From Bradyrhizobium barranii subsp. apii (lineage in GTDB: Bacteria > Pseudomonadota > Alphaproteobacteria > Rhizobiales > Xanthobacteraceae): a stretch of 64,000 bases of DNA. Below the pieces are notes generated by a model, which saw only the letters and a list, made by a program, of their open reading frames with translations, ran no database searches and was not told the DNA's origin. Below, piece after piece: positions 34,101 to 41,918 of the stretch (positions within the stretch are counted from its first letter, which is position 1; every line of letters begins with the position of its first letter). The position numbers and the translations under genes were made by a program. Where the stretch lies: the NCBI RefSeq assembly GCF_011516635.5, contig NZ_CP096255.1, positions 7,748,501-7,812,500 of the forward strand, given 5' to 3'.

Positions 34101-34563
34101 GCGTCTGCACATGCAGAGCGGTTTCCTCGGCGAGCTGAAGCGCGAGTTCGAGGACGGTTTTCGCGTCCAATATCACCTTGCGCCACCGTTCCTGCCGTCA
34201 AAACCTGACGCACGCGGCCGTCCGCGCAAGCGCGCTTTCGGCCAGTGGATCCAGATGCCGCTCGCGATGCTGGCGCGGTTGAAGGGATTGCGCGGAACGC
34301 CGTTCGATCCGTTCGGCTACACGGATGAGCGGCGCACTGAACGGGAATTGATCGCCTGGTATGAAGGCCTGATCGAACGCATGCTCGGCCAGCTCGACGC
34401 AGCGCACCTACCCAACCTCGTCGCCGTCGCAAAAGCGCCGATGGAGATCCGCGGCTACGGACCAGTGAAGGACACCGCGATCGCCAAGGTGAAGCCCGAG
34501 GTCGAGCGGCTGCTCACGAATTTGACGACGTCGGTAACGCAAAAGATGCACGCCCACGGTTGA
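31114..34563 (+). CDS. Fused indolepyruvate ferredoxin oxidoreductase
   Basis: A 1149-residue single-chain 2-oxoacid:acceptor oxidoreductase uniting alpha, beta and gamma parts. Order: N-terminal pyrimidine-type domain (GTQAIVRIALDQARRD, FISGYRGSPLGG), a central region with FCSGCPHNTSTKVPEGS, then the TPP domain (GIGCHFMASWM, GEGVNWAAS, NLGEGTYYHSGSMAIRQA). A ferredoxin-like cluster CEGCGDCSVESNC near residue 635 and a C-terminal gamma domain (VTGVGGTGVITVGPL) follow. It oxidatively decarboxylates aryl pyruvates to aryl-acetyl-CoA, passing electrons to ferredoxin or another acceptor; this aerobic single-chain form is typical of Proteobacteria. It is divergent from an Lrp-type gene and followed by an amidase. 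Its length is full. Confidence 0.92.
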   Translation: MDAVPSLDSYELSDRYDREEGRVFLTGTQAIVRIALDQARRDRAAGLNTAGFISGYRGSPLGGVDLELWRIQERLKRDRIEFLPAVNEDLAATAVLGSQQVETQADREVDGVFGLWYGKGPGVDRSGDALKHGNAYGSSPHGGVLVVAGDDHGCVSSSMPHQSDVAFMSWFMPTLHPASVSEYLEFGEYGYALSRFSGMWVGFKAISEIVESGASVALHPPRAFQTPDFTPPPGGLHYRWPDLPGPQIEERLEAKKHAVYAFAKANPIDRHIYDIPNATYGIVTTGKAHLDLMEALRLMGLNEAACRDIGIDVYKVGMVWPLALHDAMDFVKGKREILVVEEKRGIIESQFKEYFYDYPGSKPERVVGKHDERGARLISWIGELSPRALAGVLARRLDPMFPGLNLAARAAALMPEAARTINVSGATRTPYFCSGCPHNTSTKVPEGSKALAGIGCHFMASWMDRETSSLIQMGGEGVNWAASSRFTGHKHVFQNLGEGTYYHSGSMAIRQAIAARANITYKILFNDAVAMTGGQPVDGPISVHAIAHSVRAEGVGRIALVSDDPAQFLPADLPIGVTIHPREEMDAVQRELRDISGVSVLIYQQTCATEKRRRRKRGQMADPKRFAYINDLVCEGCGDCSVESNCLSVEPRETPFGRKRQINLSSCNKDFSCLNGFCPSFVTVEGATRRKKSASEIDVVGRAATLPLPAPATLDRPYDLLVTGVGGTGVITVGPLIGMAAHLERRGVSVLDFTGFAQKFGPVLSFIRLASSPDELHQVRIDQGAADALIGCDLVVSSSPKASGTYRRGMRAAVNTAEMPTGDVVRFRDADLASPARLRAIRQVIGNDNLDTINANALAERLLGDAVYANIIMLGFAWQRGLIPVALQALLRAIELNGVAVERNKQAFAWGRIAAADPEFLPGSDEAPEAETLDQIIDRRADFLAAYQDAAYAMRYRATVARVRRAEAALSSEVLTEAVARALFKLMAYKDEYEVARLHMQSGFLGELKREFEDGFRVQYHLAPPFLPSKPDARGRPRKRAFGQWIQMPLAMLARLKGLRGTPFDPFGYTDERRTERELIAWYEGLIERMLGQLDAAHLPNLVAVAKAPMEIRGYGPVKDTAIAKVKPEVERLLTNLTTSVTQKMHAHG

Positions 34564-34639
34564 CGCAGCACCAGTGAGGCCTCAGCCTCCGGACTTTAGG
34601 TGGCCCCCTGTTGGCGCCCCTGCAATCGGATGACGCATC

Positions 34640-36058
34640 ATGGATTTCGACCAGTTGACTCTGAGTCAGGCCGTCGCCGACCTGCGCGCCGGAAAAGTCA
34701 CGAGCACCGCACTCACGACGGAAGCACTGAGCCGCGCCAAAGCCCATGCCGAGCTCAATGCCTTCGTCACGCTGGACGAGGCCGGCGCCCTGAAAGCCGC
34801 TGCCGCATTCGACGCGACGGGCGACAGGACAAAGCCGCTCGGCGGCGTGCCCATCGTGATCAAGGACAACATCGAGGTCGCGGGACTGCCCTGTAGCGCA
34901 GGCACACCGGCACTGAAGGGCTACGTTCCGGAGGCCGACGCGCCCGTAGTCGCGAAGCTGCGGGCCGCAGGCGCCGTCATCATCGGCAAGACCAGCATGC
35001 ATGAGCTCGCCTTCGGCATCTCCGGCTACAACACCGCGTTCAAGACCGGCGCGGAGTTCGGCGTGCGCAACGCCTATGACCGCACGCTGATCGCCGGCGG
35101 CTCCTCGTCCGGCACGGGCGCCGCGCTCGGCGCGCGAATCGTCACGGGCGGGCTCGGAACCGACACCGGCGGATCGGTCCGTGTCCCCGCCGCGCTGAAC
35201 GGATGCGCCGCGTTGCGCCCGACGGTCGGGCGCTATCCGCAAGAGGGTATTGCGCCGATCTCGCACACCCGCGACACCGCGGGGCCCATGGCCGCGACGA
35301 TGGCGGATGTCGCGCTGCTCGATCGCGTGATCGCCGGCGGCGACGAGGTTGCGCCGGCTGATCTGAAGCAGGTGCGGATCGGCATCGCGAAGGCGATGCT
35401 GACCAATCTCGACGCCGATACAGAAGCCGCGTTCCACACGGCGATCACAAAAGCGAAGGCGAAGGGCGTCACGGTCGTCGAGATCGAGATGCCTGAGCTC
35501 GCCGAGCTCAACGGCCAGGTCAGCTTTCCCGTCGCGCTGTATGAGGCCTATGACGACATGGTCGCCTATCTCAAGCGCACCGGGACCGGCCTCAGCATCG
35601 AGGCGCTGGCAGAGAAGATCTCCAGCGCCGACGTGAAAGGCATCTATGACGGCATGGTGATCCCGCGCAAACTGCCCGGCCCCGACAACGCGCTGTTCGA
35701 CGCGAGGCCGATCTATGACGCCGCGATCAAGACCGCGCGCCCCGCGCTTCAGGCGCTCTACAGCAATACGTTTGCCGCCAACAAGCTCGACGCCGTCGCC
35801 TTCCCGACCACGCCGCGCGTTGCAATTGCCTCCAACCCGGACGCCAGCAGTCTCGAGAATTTCGGCCTGATCATCCAGAACACCGATCCCGGCAGCAATG
35901 CCGGCATTCCCGGCGTCCAGATTCCGATAGCGCTTGGTGCGGCAAGCAAATTGCCGATCGGACTTGAGCTGGATGGCCCGGCGGGCAGCGATCGCCGCTT
36001 GCTCGCGATCGGCGTGGCGCTCGACAGCGTGTTCGGACGACTGCCCGCACCGCGTTGA
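34640..36058 (+). CDS. Amidase-signature family amidase (indoleacetamide hydrolase-like)
   Basis: A 472-residue amidase-signature enzyme. The catalytic triad is visible: Lys in IVIKDNIEVAG, the cis-Ser in GGSSSGTGAA and the nucleophile Ser in TDTGGSVRVPAAL. It is soluble, of usual length, and starts with MDFDQLTLSQAVADLRAG. The arrangement and the LRPTVGRYPQEGIAPIS segment recall mandelamide and indoleacetamide hydrolases. It lies 76 bp after the indolepyruvate oxidoreductase gene on the same strand, which makes an aryl-acetamide substrate plausible. The substrate is inference; other short-chain amides fit as well. Confidence 0.87.
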   Translation: MDFDQLTLSQAVADLRAGKVTSTALTTEALSRAKAHAELNAFVTLDEAGALKAAAAFDATGDRTKPLGGVPIVIKDNIEVAGLPCSAGTPALKGYVPEADAPVVAKLRAAGAVIIGKTSMHELAFGISGYNTAFKTGAEFGVRNAYDRTLIAGGSSSGTGAALGARIVTGGLGTDTGGSVRVPAALNGCAALRPTVGRYPQEGIAPISHTRDTAGPMAATMADVALLDRVIAGGDEVAPADLKQVRIGIAKAMLTNLDADTEAAFHTAITKAKAKGVTVVEIEMPELAELNGQVSFPVALYEAYDDMVAYLKRTGTGLSIEALAEKISSADVKGIYDGMVIPRKLPGPDNALFDARPIYDAAIKTARPALQALYSNTFAANKLDAVAFPTTPRVAIASNPDASSLENFGLIIQNTDPGSNAGIPGVQIPIALGAASKLPIGLELDGPAGSDRRLLAIGVALDSVFGRLPAPR

Positions 36059-36065
36059 CGCTCTC

Positions 36066-36154
36066 GTAGGGTGGGCAAAGCGAAGCGTGCCCACCTCCTT
36101 TCGCTATCATTGATGGGTGGTGGGCACGGCGCTTCGCGCCTTTGCCCACCCTAC
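36066..36154. repeat. REP pair (BIME-like)
   Basis: Units at 36066-36095 (GTAGGGTGGGCAAAG...CGTGCCCACC) and 36119-36154 (GGTGGGCACGG...TTTGCCCACCCTAC), inverted with respect to each other. Same family as at 4074-4824, 30394 and 40761. It lies directly after the amidase gene. Confidence 0.82.
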
Positions 36155-36186
36155 GGCTCTGCCGCTTGAGGCGAACATATATCTAT

Positions 36187-36285
36187 CTCCTCACTCTGAG
36201 GAGCTAGCGAAGCAAGCGTCTCGAAGGGCGAGGCCACTGGCCTTCATCCTTCGAGACGCGCGTTCCGCGCTCCTCAGGATGAGGA
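36187..36285. repeat. Dispersed palindromic repeat (CTGAGGAGC...CGTCTCGAAGG type)
   Basis: Inverted arms CTGAGGAGC...GCGTCTCGAAGG on the left and CCTTCGAGACGCG...GCTCCTCAG on the right, with a small AGGCCACTGGCCT hairpin at the centre. A second copy is at 56098-56210 and a fragment at 30376. It separates the convergent amidase and LysR genes. Confidence 0.8.
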
Positions 36286-36296
36286 ACGACGACGTC

Positions 36297-37205
36297 TCAC
36301 GCATACGGATTGATCAGCTTCTGCTGCTCGGCGCTGTGCTGGACGAGCATGTCGATGAAGGTCCTGACCTTCGCCGACAGATGATGCCGATGCGGATAGA
36401 CCGCGTTCATCGACATCTCGACCGGCCGGTACTCCGGCAGGAGGCGCACCAGCCGGCCCGCATCGAGGTCCTCACCCACCAGAAAGCCGGCCGCAAGACT
36501 GATGCCGGCGCCCTGCAACGCGGCCTCGCGCAGCGCTTCGCCGCTGTTGGTGATCAGGTTGCCGGAGACGCGCACCGAGGCCGGCGTGCCCTTGCGATCG
36601 AAGAAGCGCCACTCGTCGAAGGGATAGTTGATGTGGCGCACGCAATTGTGCCCGGCGAGTTCCTCGAGCGTCTGCACGCGCCCATGCGCCTCGATATAGC
36701 CGTGCGAGCAGCAAAGCACGTGTCGCCAGGTCGCCAGGCTCCGCACGATCAGGCTGGAGTCCGGCGGCGCGACCATGCGCAGCGCGAGATCAAAGCCCTC
36801 CTCGATCAGGTCGACATTGGTCTCGCCCATGCGCAGATCGACCTTGACCTCCGGATAGGTCGCGAGGAATTCGGCCATCACGGGCGCGACGAACGGCACC
36901 ATGTGGGTGGCGGTGTGAATGCGCAGCGTGCCGCGGGGCGTCGATTGCAGCGCGCCGGCGATGTCATCAGCTTGTTCCAGATCGGCGAGGATCTGCGTCG
37001 AGCGGTCGTAATAGGCCTTGCCGATTTCGGTGAGGCTCACTTTTCGCGTGGTGCGGTTCAGGAGCCGAACCCCGAGCCGGTCCTCCAGCGCCTGGACGTG
37101 GTTGCTCACCATGGTCGTGGACATGTTGAGCCGGCGGGCGGCGGCGGAGAAGCCGCCATTTTCAACCACCCGGACGAAGGCGGTGAGACTGGTGAAGCGG
37201 TCCAT
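36297..37205 (-). CDS. LysR-family transcriptional regulator
   Basis: A 302-residue LysR protein with all parts present: HTH MDRFTSLTAFVRVVENGGFSAAARRLNMS with TTMVSNHVQALEDRLGVRLLNRTTR as the recognition region, linker helix, then effector domain from STPRGTLRIHTATHMVPFV to SAKVRTFIDML. It resembles the DmlR/CrgA subgroup. It is divergent from the EmrA/EmrB-like pair with a 141-bp gap that contains an ATTATCC/GGATAAT inverted repeat, so control of the efflux genes in response to an inducer is likely. The gene is intact, and it serves as the in-window comparison for the damaged LysR at 4832-5708. Confidence 0.92.
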   Translation of the reverse strand: MDRFTSLTAFVRVVENGGFSAAARRLNMSTTMVSNHVQALEDRLGVRLLNRTTRKVSLTEIGKAYYDRSTQILADLEQADDIAGALQSTPRGTLRIHTATHMVPFVAPVMAEFLATYPEVKVDLRMGETNVDLIEEGFDLALRMVAPPDSSLIVRSLATWRHVLCCSHGYIEAHGRVQTLEELAGHNCVRHINYPFDEWRFFDRKGTPASVRVSGNLITNSGEALREAALQGAGISLAAGFLVGEDLDAGRLVRLLPEYRPVEMSMNAVYPHRHHLSAKVRTFIDMLVQHSAEQQKLINPYA

Positions 37206-37219
37206 CGGTCTGGCTCCGG

Positions 37220-37242
37220 ATTATCCGCTATGGGTGGATAAT
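37220..37242. promoter_or_regulatory. Candidate LysR operator (ATTATCC-N9-GGATAAT)
   Basis: ATTATCC at 37220-37226 and GGATAAT at 37236-37242 form an inverted repeat, with another GGATTATC at 37259-37266 before the adaptor gene. The same octamer recurs at 38517 in front of the MFS gene. Position between LysR and its likely target supports an operator; this is inference. Confidence 0.5.
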
Positions 37243-37346
37243 GCTTCCATTTCTTCCGGGATTATCACAAGCGGGAAGACAGCGCATCTTGCCGGCACCA
37301 ACGGCGCACCGTTCGGACCGGGGCGGTTGGGAATTCCGAGGATGCC

Positions 37347-38498
37347 ATGTCGAACGCTTCTTATGCTACTGAAACCAATCAGAAAATCAGCTTTCGTCCA
37401 TCCCGGCAGGCGATCAGGCGGGCGGCCATCGGCTTGGCACTGGCCCTCGGAATCGCCGCGGCCGGCGACTTCGGCTACAACTACCTGAGCACCGGCCGTT
37501 ATCTCGAATCCACCGACGACGCCTATGTGAAGGCGGATTCCACCATCATCGCCCCCAAGGTTTCCGGCTACATCGCGAAGGTGCTGGTTGGCGACAACGA
37601 GAAGGTCCGGGCCGGCCAGCTCCTCGCCAAGATCGACGACCGCGACTTCAAGGCCGCGCTCGACCAGGCCCGCGCCGACGTCGCCGCCGGCGAAGCCTCG
37701 GTGCGCAACATCGACGCCCAGCTCGAGCTGCAGCAGCCGATCATCGAGCAGAGCACGGCCGACGTGGCCGCGGACGACGCCAATCTGAAATTCGCCCAGG
37801 AAGAACGCGCCCGATACGACGACCTGATGAAGTCGGGCTCCGGCACGATCCAGCGTGCGCAGCAGACCGATGCAGCACTGCGCGCCAGCAACGCGCAATT
37901 GCAGCACGCCAAGTCGGGCCTCGTGGCCGCGCAGCGCAAGGTCGACGTGCTCACCACCCAGCGCGCCCAGGCCACGGCGCAGCTCGACCGCGCCCGCGCG
38001 GTCGCACAGCAGGCAGAGCTGAACCTGTCCTATACCGAGATCACCGCACCGGTGGACGGTACGGTCGGCGCACGCTCATTGCGCGTCGGCCAGTATGTGC
38101 AGGCCGGCACGCAATTGATGGCGGTGGTGCCGCTCGATGCGGTCTATGTCGTCGCCAACTTCAAGGAGACGCAGCTCACGCATGTGCGTGCGGGCCAGCC
38201 GGTCGAGCTGCACGTCGACAGTTTTCGCAATCGCACGCTTCGCGGTCACGTCGACAGCCTTTCGCCGGCCAGCGGACTTGAATTCGCGCTGCTGCCACCC
38301 GATAATGCCACCGGAAATTTCACCAAGATCGTGCAACGCGTGCCGGTGAAGATCGTGCTCGACGACCACAGCCTGACCGGCCTGCTCAGGCCCGGCATGT
38401 CGGCGGTGCCGACCATCGACACCAAGGCGACGGTGCTGGCCGAGCGCGAGACGGCCAAGCGGCTCGCCGACAACGCACCGCGCCCGAACGGCGGCTGA
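37347..38498 (+). CDS. HlyD/EmrA-family efflux membrane fusion protein
   Basis: A 383-residue periplasmic adaptor anchored by one N-terminal TM helix (about residues 28-45, AAIGLALALGIAAAGDFGY). After it, ESTDDAYVKADSTIIAPKVSGYIAKVLVGDNEKV is the first lipoyl/barrel half; a long alpha-hairpin with repeated AQLEL and QAEL heptads spans about residues 100-220; then SYTEITAPVDGTVGARSLRVGQYVQAG gives the second half. Barrel segments end the protein. It would link the MFS pump to an outer-membrane channel not encoded here. It is divergent from LysR and followed by the pump gene after 116 bp. Confidence 0.92.
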   Translation: MSNASYATETNQKISFRPSRQAIRRAAIGLALALGIAAAGDFGYNYLSTGRYLESTDDAYVKADSTIIAPKVSGYIAKVLVGDNEKVRAGQLLAKIDDRDFKAALDQARADVAAGEASVRNIDAQLELQQPIIEQSTADVAADDANLKFAQEERARYDDLMKSGSGTIQRAQQTDAALRASNAQLQHAKSGLVAAQRKVDVLTTQRAQATAQLDRARAVAQQAELNLSYTEITAPVDGTVGARSLRVGQYVQAGTQLMAVVPLDAVYVVANFKETQLTHVRAGQPVELHVDSFRNRTLRGHVDSLSPASGLEFALLPPDNATGNFTKIVQRVPVKIVLDDHSLTGLLRPGMSAVPTIDTKATVLAERETAKRLADNAPRPNGG

Positions 38499-38509
38499 AG
38501 CCGGGAAGG

Positions 38510-38535
38510 CCGGCAGGATTATCAAGTCCTGCCGG
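38510..38535. terminator. Hairpin between adaptor and pump genes
   Basis: Perfect 9-bp arms CCGGCAGGA (38510-38518) and TCCTGCCGG (38527-38535), loop of 8, starting 12 bp after the adaptor stop. There is no T-run. It may attenuate transcription into the MFS gene or stabilise the upstream message, and it includes a GGATTATC that matches the proposed LysR site. Confidence 0.45.
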
Positions 38536-38614
38536 ATGATCCTTCCCGCGCTTCCTCGATTATCGAAACCAACCGCCTAATGCATCCTGTCTCCGTGACC
38601 GAGACGAGGCTTCC

Positions 38615-40231
38615 ATGAGCACGCTCCAACCGACCGCCGACGCCGCCTCCGCTGCCGGCATTCCCGCCCCTGCTGCGCCCGCCACGCCGGCGGTTTCCGC
38701 AAAAACCTGGATCGCGGTGATCGGCGCGACCCTCGGCGCCTTCATGGCGGTGCTGAACATCCAGATCGTCAACGCTTCGCTCGCCGACATCCAGGGCGCG
38801 ATCGGCGCCGGCATCGACGATGGCGGCTGGATCTCGACCTCCTATCTGATCGCCGAGATCGTGGTAATCCCGCTCTCCGGCTGGCTTGCGCAGGTGTTCT
38901 CGATCCGCATCTATCTGCTCACCAATGCGGTCCTGTTCCTGCTGCTGTCGGCGGCCTGCGCGCTGGCGCAGGACCTGCCGCAAATGATCGTGCTGCGCGC
39001 GGTGCAGGGTTTCACCGGCGGCGTGCTGATCCCGATGGCGTTCACGCTCATCATCACGCTGTTGCCTCGGGCGAAGCAGCCCGTCGGCCTTGCGCTGTTC
39101 GCGCTGTCGGCGACGTTCGCACCGGCGATCGGCCCGACCATCGGCGGCTATCTCACCGAGAATTTCGGCTGGCAGTACATCTTCTACGTCAACCTCGTGC
39201 CCGGCGCGATCATGGTCGGCATGCTCTGGTACGCGCTCGACGCCAAGCCCATGAAGCTTGCGCTGCTGCGCGAGGGCGATTGGGCCGGCATCATCACCAT
39301 GGCGATCGGACTGTCGGCGCTTCAGACCGTGCTGGAGGAAGGTAACGAGGACGACTGGTTCGGCTCGCCTTTCATCGTCAAGCTGTCGGTCATCGCGGCC
39401 ACCGCGCTGACCGCCTTCCTGATCATCGAGCTCACTGCGAAGAAGCCGCTGCTCAATTTGCGCCTGCTGGTGCGCCGCAATTTCGGTTTCGGCATGCTCG
39501 CGAACTTCCTGCTCGGTGTCGCGCTCTACGGCTCGGTGTTCATCCTGCCGCAATATCTGGCGCGCATCCAGGGCTACAATGCCGAGCAGATCGGCATGGT
39601 GCTGGCCTGGACCGGACTGCCGCAACTCGTGCTGATCCCGCTGGTGCCGCGCCTGATGCAGAAGTTCGACGCGCGGATCATCATCGGCGTCGGCTTCGTC
39701 CTGTTCGCGGCCTCGAACTTCCTGAACATTTATATGACCAACGATTACGCTGCCGACCAGCTGTTGTGGCCCAATGTCGTCCGTGCGATCGGCCAAGCGC
39801 TCGTGATGGCCCCGTTGTCGGCTGTGGCGACCGCCGGCATCGAAGCGGAGAATGCGGGCTCGGCCTCGGGCCTGTTCAACATGATGCGTAATCTCGGCGG
39901 CGCCGTCGGCATCGCCCTGCTCCAGACCCTGCTGACCAAGCGCGAGCAATATCACTCCAACGTGCTGATGCAGTCGGTCTCGGTGTTCGAGCAGGCGACG
40001 CGGACGCGGCTCGAGCAGCTCACCCAGTATTTCATCAATCACGGCGTGCTCGACCGCGCCGACGCCGCGCATCGCGCCTATGTCGCGATCGGCCACACCG
40101 TGCAGAAGCAGGCTTACATCTTCGCCTTCAGCGACACCTTCTATCTGCTCGGCATGGCACTGATCGTGGCCCTGATCGCCGTATTCTTCCTGAAGAAACC
40201 CGGCCAGACCTCGGCCGGTGGAGCTCACTGA
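38615..40231 (+). CDS. MFS drug efflux pump, DHA2 (EmrB/QacA) family
   Basis: A 538-residue integral membrane protein with about 14 TM segments starting near residue 30 (WIAVIGATLGAFMAVLNIQIVNASLADIQ). DDGGWISTSYLIAEIVVIPLSGWLAQVFS contains motif D1 and the antiporter region, and FALSATFAPAIGPTIGGYLTENFGWQYIF is motif C/G typical of proton-coupled exporters. With the adaptor at 37347 it forms an EmrAB-type two-component pump driven by the proton gradient. The drug or metabolite exported is unknown. An AhpD-like gene follows after 40 bp, suggesting a detoxification setting. Confidence 0.93.
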   Translation: MSTLQPTADAASAAGIPAPAAPATPAVSAKTWIAVIGATLGAFMAVLNIQIVNASLADIQGAIGAGIDDGGWISTSYLIAEIVVIPLSGWLAQVFSIRIYLLTNAVLFLLLSAACALAQDLPQMIVLRAVQGFTGGVLIPMAFTLIITLLPRAKQPVGLALFALSATFAPAIGPTIGGYLTENFGWQYIFYVNLVPGAIMVGMLWYALDAKPMKLALLREGDWAGIITMAIGLSALQTVLEEGNEDDWFGSPFIVKLSVIAATALTAFLIIELTAKKPLLNLRLLVRRNFGFGMLANFLLGVALYGSVFILPQYLARIQGYNAEQIGMVLAWTGLPQLVLIPLVPRLMQKFDARIIIGVGFVLFAASNFLNIYMTNDYAADQLLWPNVVRAIGQALVMAPLSAVATAGIEAENAGSASGLFNMMRNLGGAVGIALLQTLLTKREQYHSNVLMQSVSVFEQATRTRLEQLTQYFINHGVLDRADAAHRAYVAIGHTVQKQAYIFAFSDTFYLLGMALIVALIAVFFLKKPGQTSAGGAH

Positions 40232-40271
40232 GATCAACCCAAGAGACTAACTCAAGCAAAGGAGAACGACT

Positions 40272-40733
40272 ATGAAGCCCCGCATGAACTTCTACCAGGC
40301 CGCCCCCGACACGATGAAGGCGCTGATGGCGCTGGAGGAGCAGATCCAGTCCACGGGCCTCGAGAAATCGCTGATCGAGCTCGTCAAGATCCGGGCGTCG
40401 CAGATCAACGGCTGCGCCTTCTGCATCAACATGCACACCGAGGACGCCCGCAAGCGCGGCGAGACCGAACAGCGCATCTATCTGCTCAACGCCTGGCGCG
40501 AATCCCCGCTCTATACCGATCGCGAGCGGGCCGCGCTGGCCTGGACGGAATCAGTGACGCTGATCTCCGAGACCCACGCGCCGGACGACGTCTACGAGCA
40601 GGTCCGCGCGCAATTCTCCGATGCGGAGACGGTGAACCTGACGATGCTGATCGGGGCGATCAATGCCTGGAACCGAATCGCGATCGCGTTCCGCGCGGTG
40701 CATCCGGTGAAGGTGAAGGCGTCGGTGGCGTAG
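40272..40733 (+). CDS. Carboxymuconolactone decarboxylase/AhpD-like protein
   Basis: A 153-residue CMD-domain protein. LIELVKIRASQINGCAFCINMHTEDARKRGETEQRIYLL carries the CxxC-x3-H motif of AhpD-like peroxidase cofactors (Cys47-x-x-Cys50), so it probably has thiol-dependent peroxidase or disulphide reductase activity rather than true decarboxylation. YTDRERAALAWTESVT is the usual second helix region. GGAGAA lies just before the ATG. It follows the efflux pump gene by 40 bp, probably in one operon, and is followed by a REP pair. Confidence 0.88.
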   Translation: MKPRMNFYQAAPDTMKALMALEEQIQSTGLEKSLIELVKIRASQINGCAFCINMHTEDARKRGETEQRIYLLNAWRESPLYTDRERAALAWTESVTLISETHAPDDVYEQVRAQFSDAETVNLTMLIGAINAWNRIAIAFRAVHPVKVKASVA

Positions 40734-40760
40734 GACGGCGCTTCCTCTCGGGCAAATCTC

Positions 40761-40855
40761 GTAGGGTGGGCAAAGGCGCACTTGCGCCGTGCCCACGTCT
40801 TCTGACGCCTTCGCTGAAGGAATGGTGGGCACGCTTCGCCTTGCCCACCCTACGA
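40761..40855. repeat. REP pair (BIME-like)
   Basis: Units at 40761-40796 (GTAGGGTGGGCAAAGGCGC...GTGCCCAC) and 40824-40855 (GGTGGGCACGC...TTGCCCACCCTACGA), inverted. The left flank AAATCTC and the right flank TAG...TTTGCGG match the spacers beside the RAYT gene. It separates convergent genes. Confidence 0.82.
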
Positions 40856-40871
40856 TAGCGGAGTTTGCGGC

Positions 40872-41732
40872 CTAAACCGCCGTCGCCTTGGCGAACTCGA
40901 TATAGATCTCCCGCAGCCGCGTGGCCATCGGACCGGGCTTGCCATCGGCGACCTTCTTGCCGTCGATCGCAACCACCGGCTGGACGAACAGCGACGCCGA
41001 GGTGGCGAAGGCTTCCTTGGCGGCGAGCGCCTCGGCGACCGTGAAGGAACGTTCCTCGACGCGAAGCTGACGCTCTTCGGCGAGCGCCACCACGGCCTTG
41101 CGGGTGCAGCCCGGCAGGATCGCGTTGGAGTTCTTGCGGGTCACGATGACGTCGTCCTTGGTCAGGATGAACGCCGAGGACGAACCGCCCTCGGTGACGT
41201 AGCCGTCTTCCAGCATCCAGGCCTCGCCGGCGCCGGCTTCGGCCGCGGCCTGCTTCGCCAGAACCTGCGCGAGCAGTGCCACGCTCTTGATGTCGCGCCG
41301 TTCCCAGCGGATGTCGGGCACGGTGATCACGTTGATGCCGGTCTTGGCCGAGGCGGCGTTGATGATGTCCTTCTCGGAGGTGAACATCACCAGGCTCGAC
41401 TTGACGTCGCCCTTGGGAAAGGCGAAGTCGCGGCCCTTGTCGGCGCCGCGCGTGACCTGGAGATAGACGAGGCCGTTCTCGACCTTGTTGCGCGCGATCA
41501 GCTCCTTCTGGAGCTCGGTGATGCGCTCGACCGTCTCCGGCAGCTTCAGCTTGATCTCGCCGACCGAGCGCTCCAGCCGCGTCAGGTGCGAAGCGTTGTC
41601 GACCAGCTTGCCGTCGAGCACGGCCGAGACCTCGTAGATGCCGTCGGCGAACAGGAAGCCGCGATCGAGGACCGAGATTCTGGCGTCCGAGAGCGGGACG
41701 AATGAGCCGTTGACGTAGGCGATCGAGTCCAA
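40872..41732 (-). CDS. D-amino-acid transaminase-like class IV aminotransferase
   Basis: A 286-residue PLP enzyme of fold type IV. AYVNGSFVPLSDARISVLDRGFLFADGIYE is the family start, the PLP Lys is in RRDIKSVALLAQVLAK, Glu in YVTEGGSSSAFILT and the phosphate-binding region in LPGCTRKAV. The pattern fits D-alanine transaminase more closely than IlvE or 4-amino-4-deoxychorismate lyase. It makes D-amino acids (or degrades them) by 2-oxoacid exchange. It lies downstream of the amino-acid ABC transporter on the same strand, after a repeat-filled gap, so a link with D-amino-acid use is possible but not proven. Confidence 0.88.
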   Translation of the reverse strand: MDSIAYVNGSFVPLSDARISVLDRGFLFADGIYEVSAVLDGKLVDNASHLTRLERSVGEIKLKLPETVERITELQKELIARNKVENGLVYLQVTRGADKGRDFAFPKGDVKSSLVMFTSEKDIINAASAKTGINVITVPDIRWERRDIKSVALLAQVLAKQAAAEAGAGEAWMLEDGYVTEGGSSSAFILTKDDVIVTRKNSNAILPGCTRKAVVALAEERQLRVEERSFTVAEALAAKEAFATSASLFVQPVVAIDGKKVADGKPGPMATRLREIYIEFAKATAV

Positions 41733-41810
41733 GGCAGGTCTCCTGGGGAGGGAAAGGGGGATTTGCCTGCCCGTATACGGGATTTGTTGGGGTCACGAAA
41801 CCCTCAACCC

Positions 41811-41910
41811 GTCATTCCGGGGCGGCGCGAAGCGACGAGCCCGGAATCCATAACCCCGGCCGGTGGTTATGGATTCCGGGCCCGCGCCAAGAGGCGCGTC
41901 CCGGAACGAC
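41811..41910. repeat. Dispersed palindromic repeat (GTCATTCCGGGGCG...GGAATCC type)
   Basis: Inverted arms: GTCATTCCGGGGCG...CCCGGAATCCATAACC on the left and GGTTATGGATTCCGGG...CGCGTCCCGGAACGAC on the right. Center: CCGGCCGG. It lies between the transaminase and the ABC ATPase genes and could end transcription of the importer operon. Confidence 0.78.
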
Positions 41911-41918
41911 AGCAGAGG

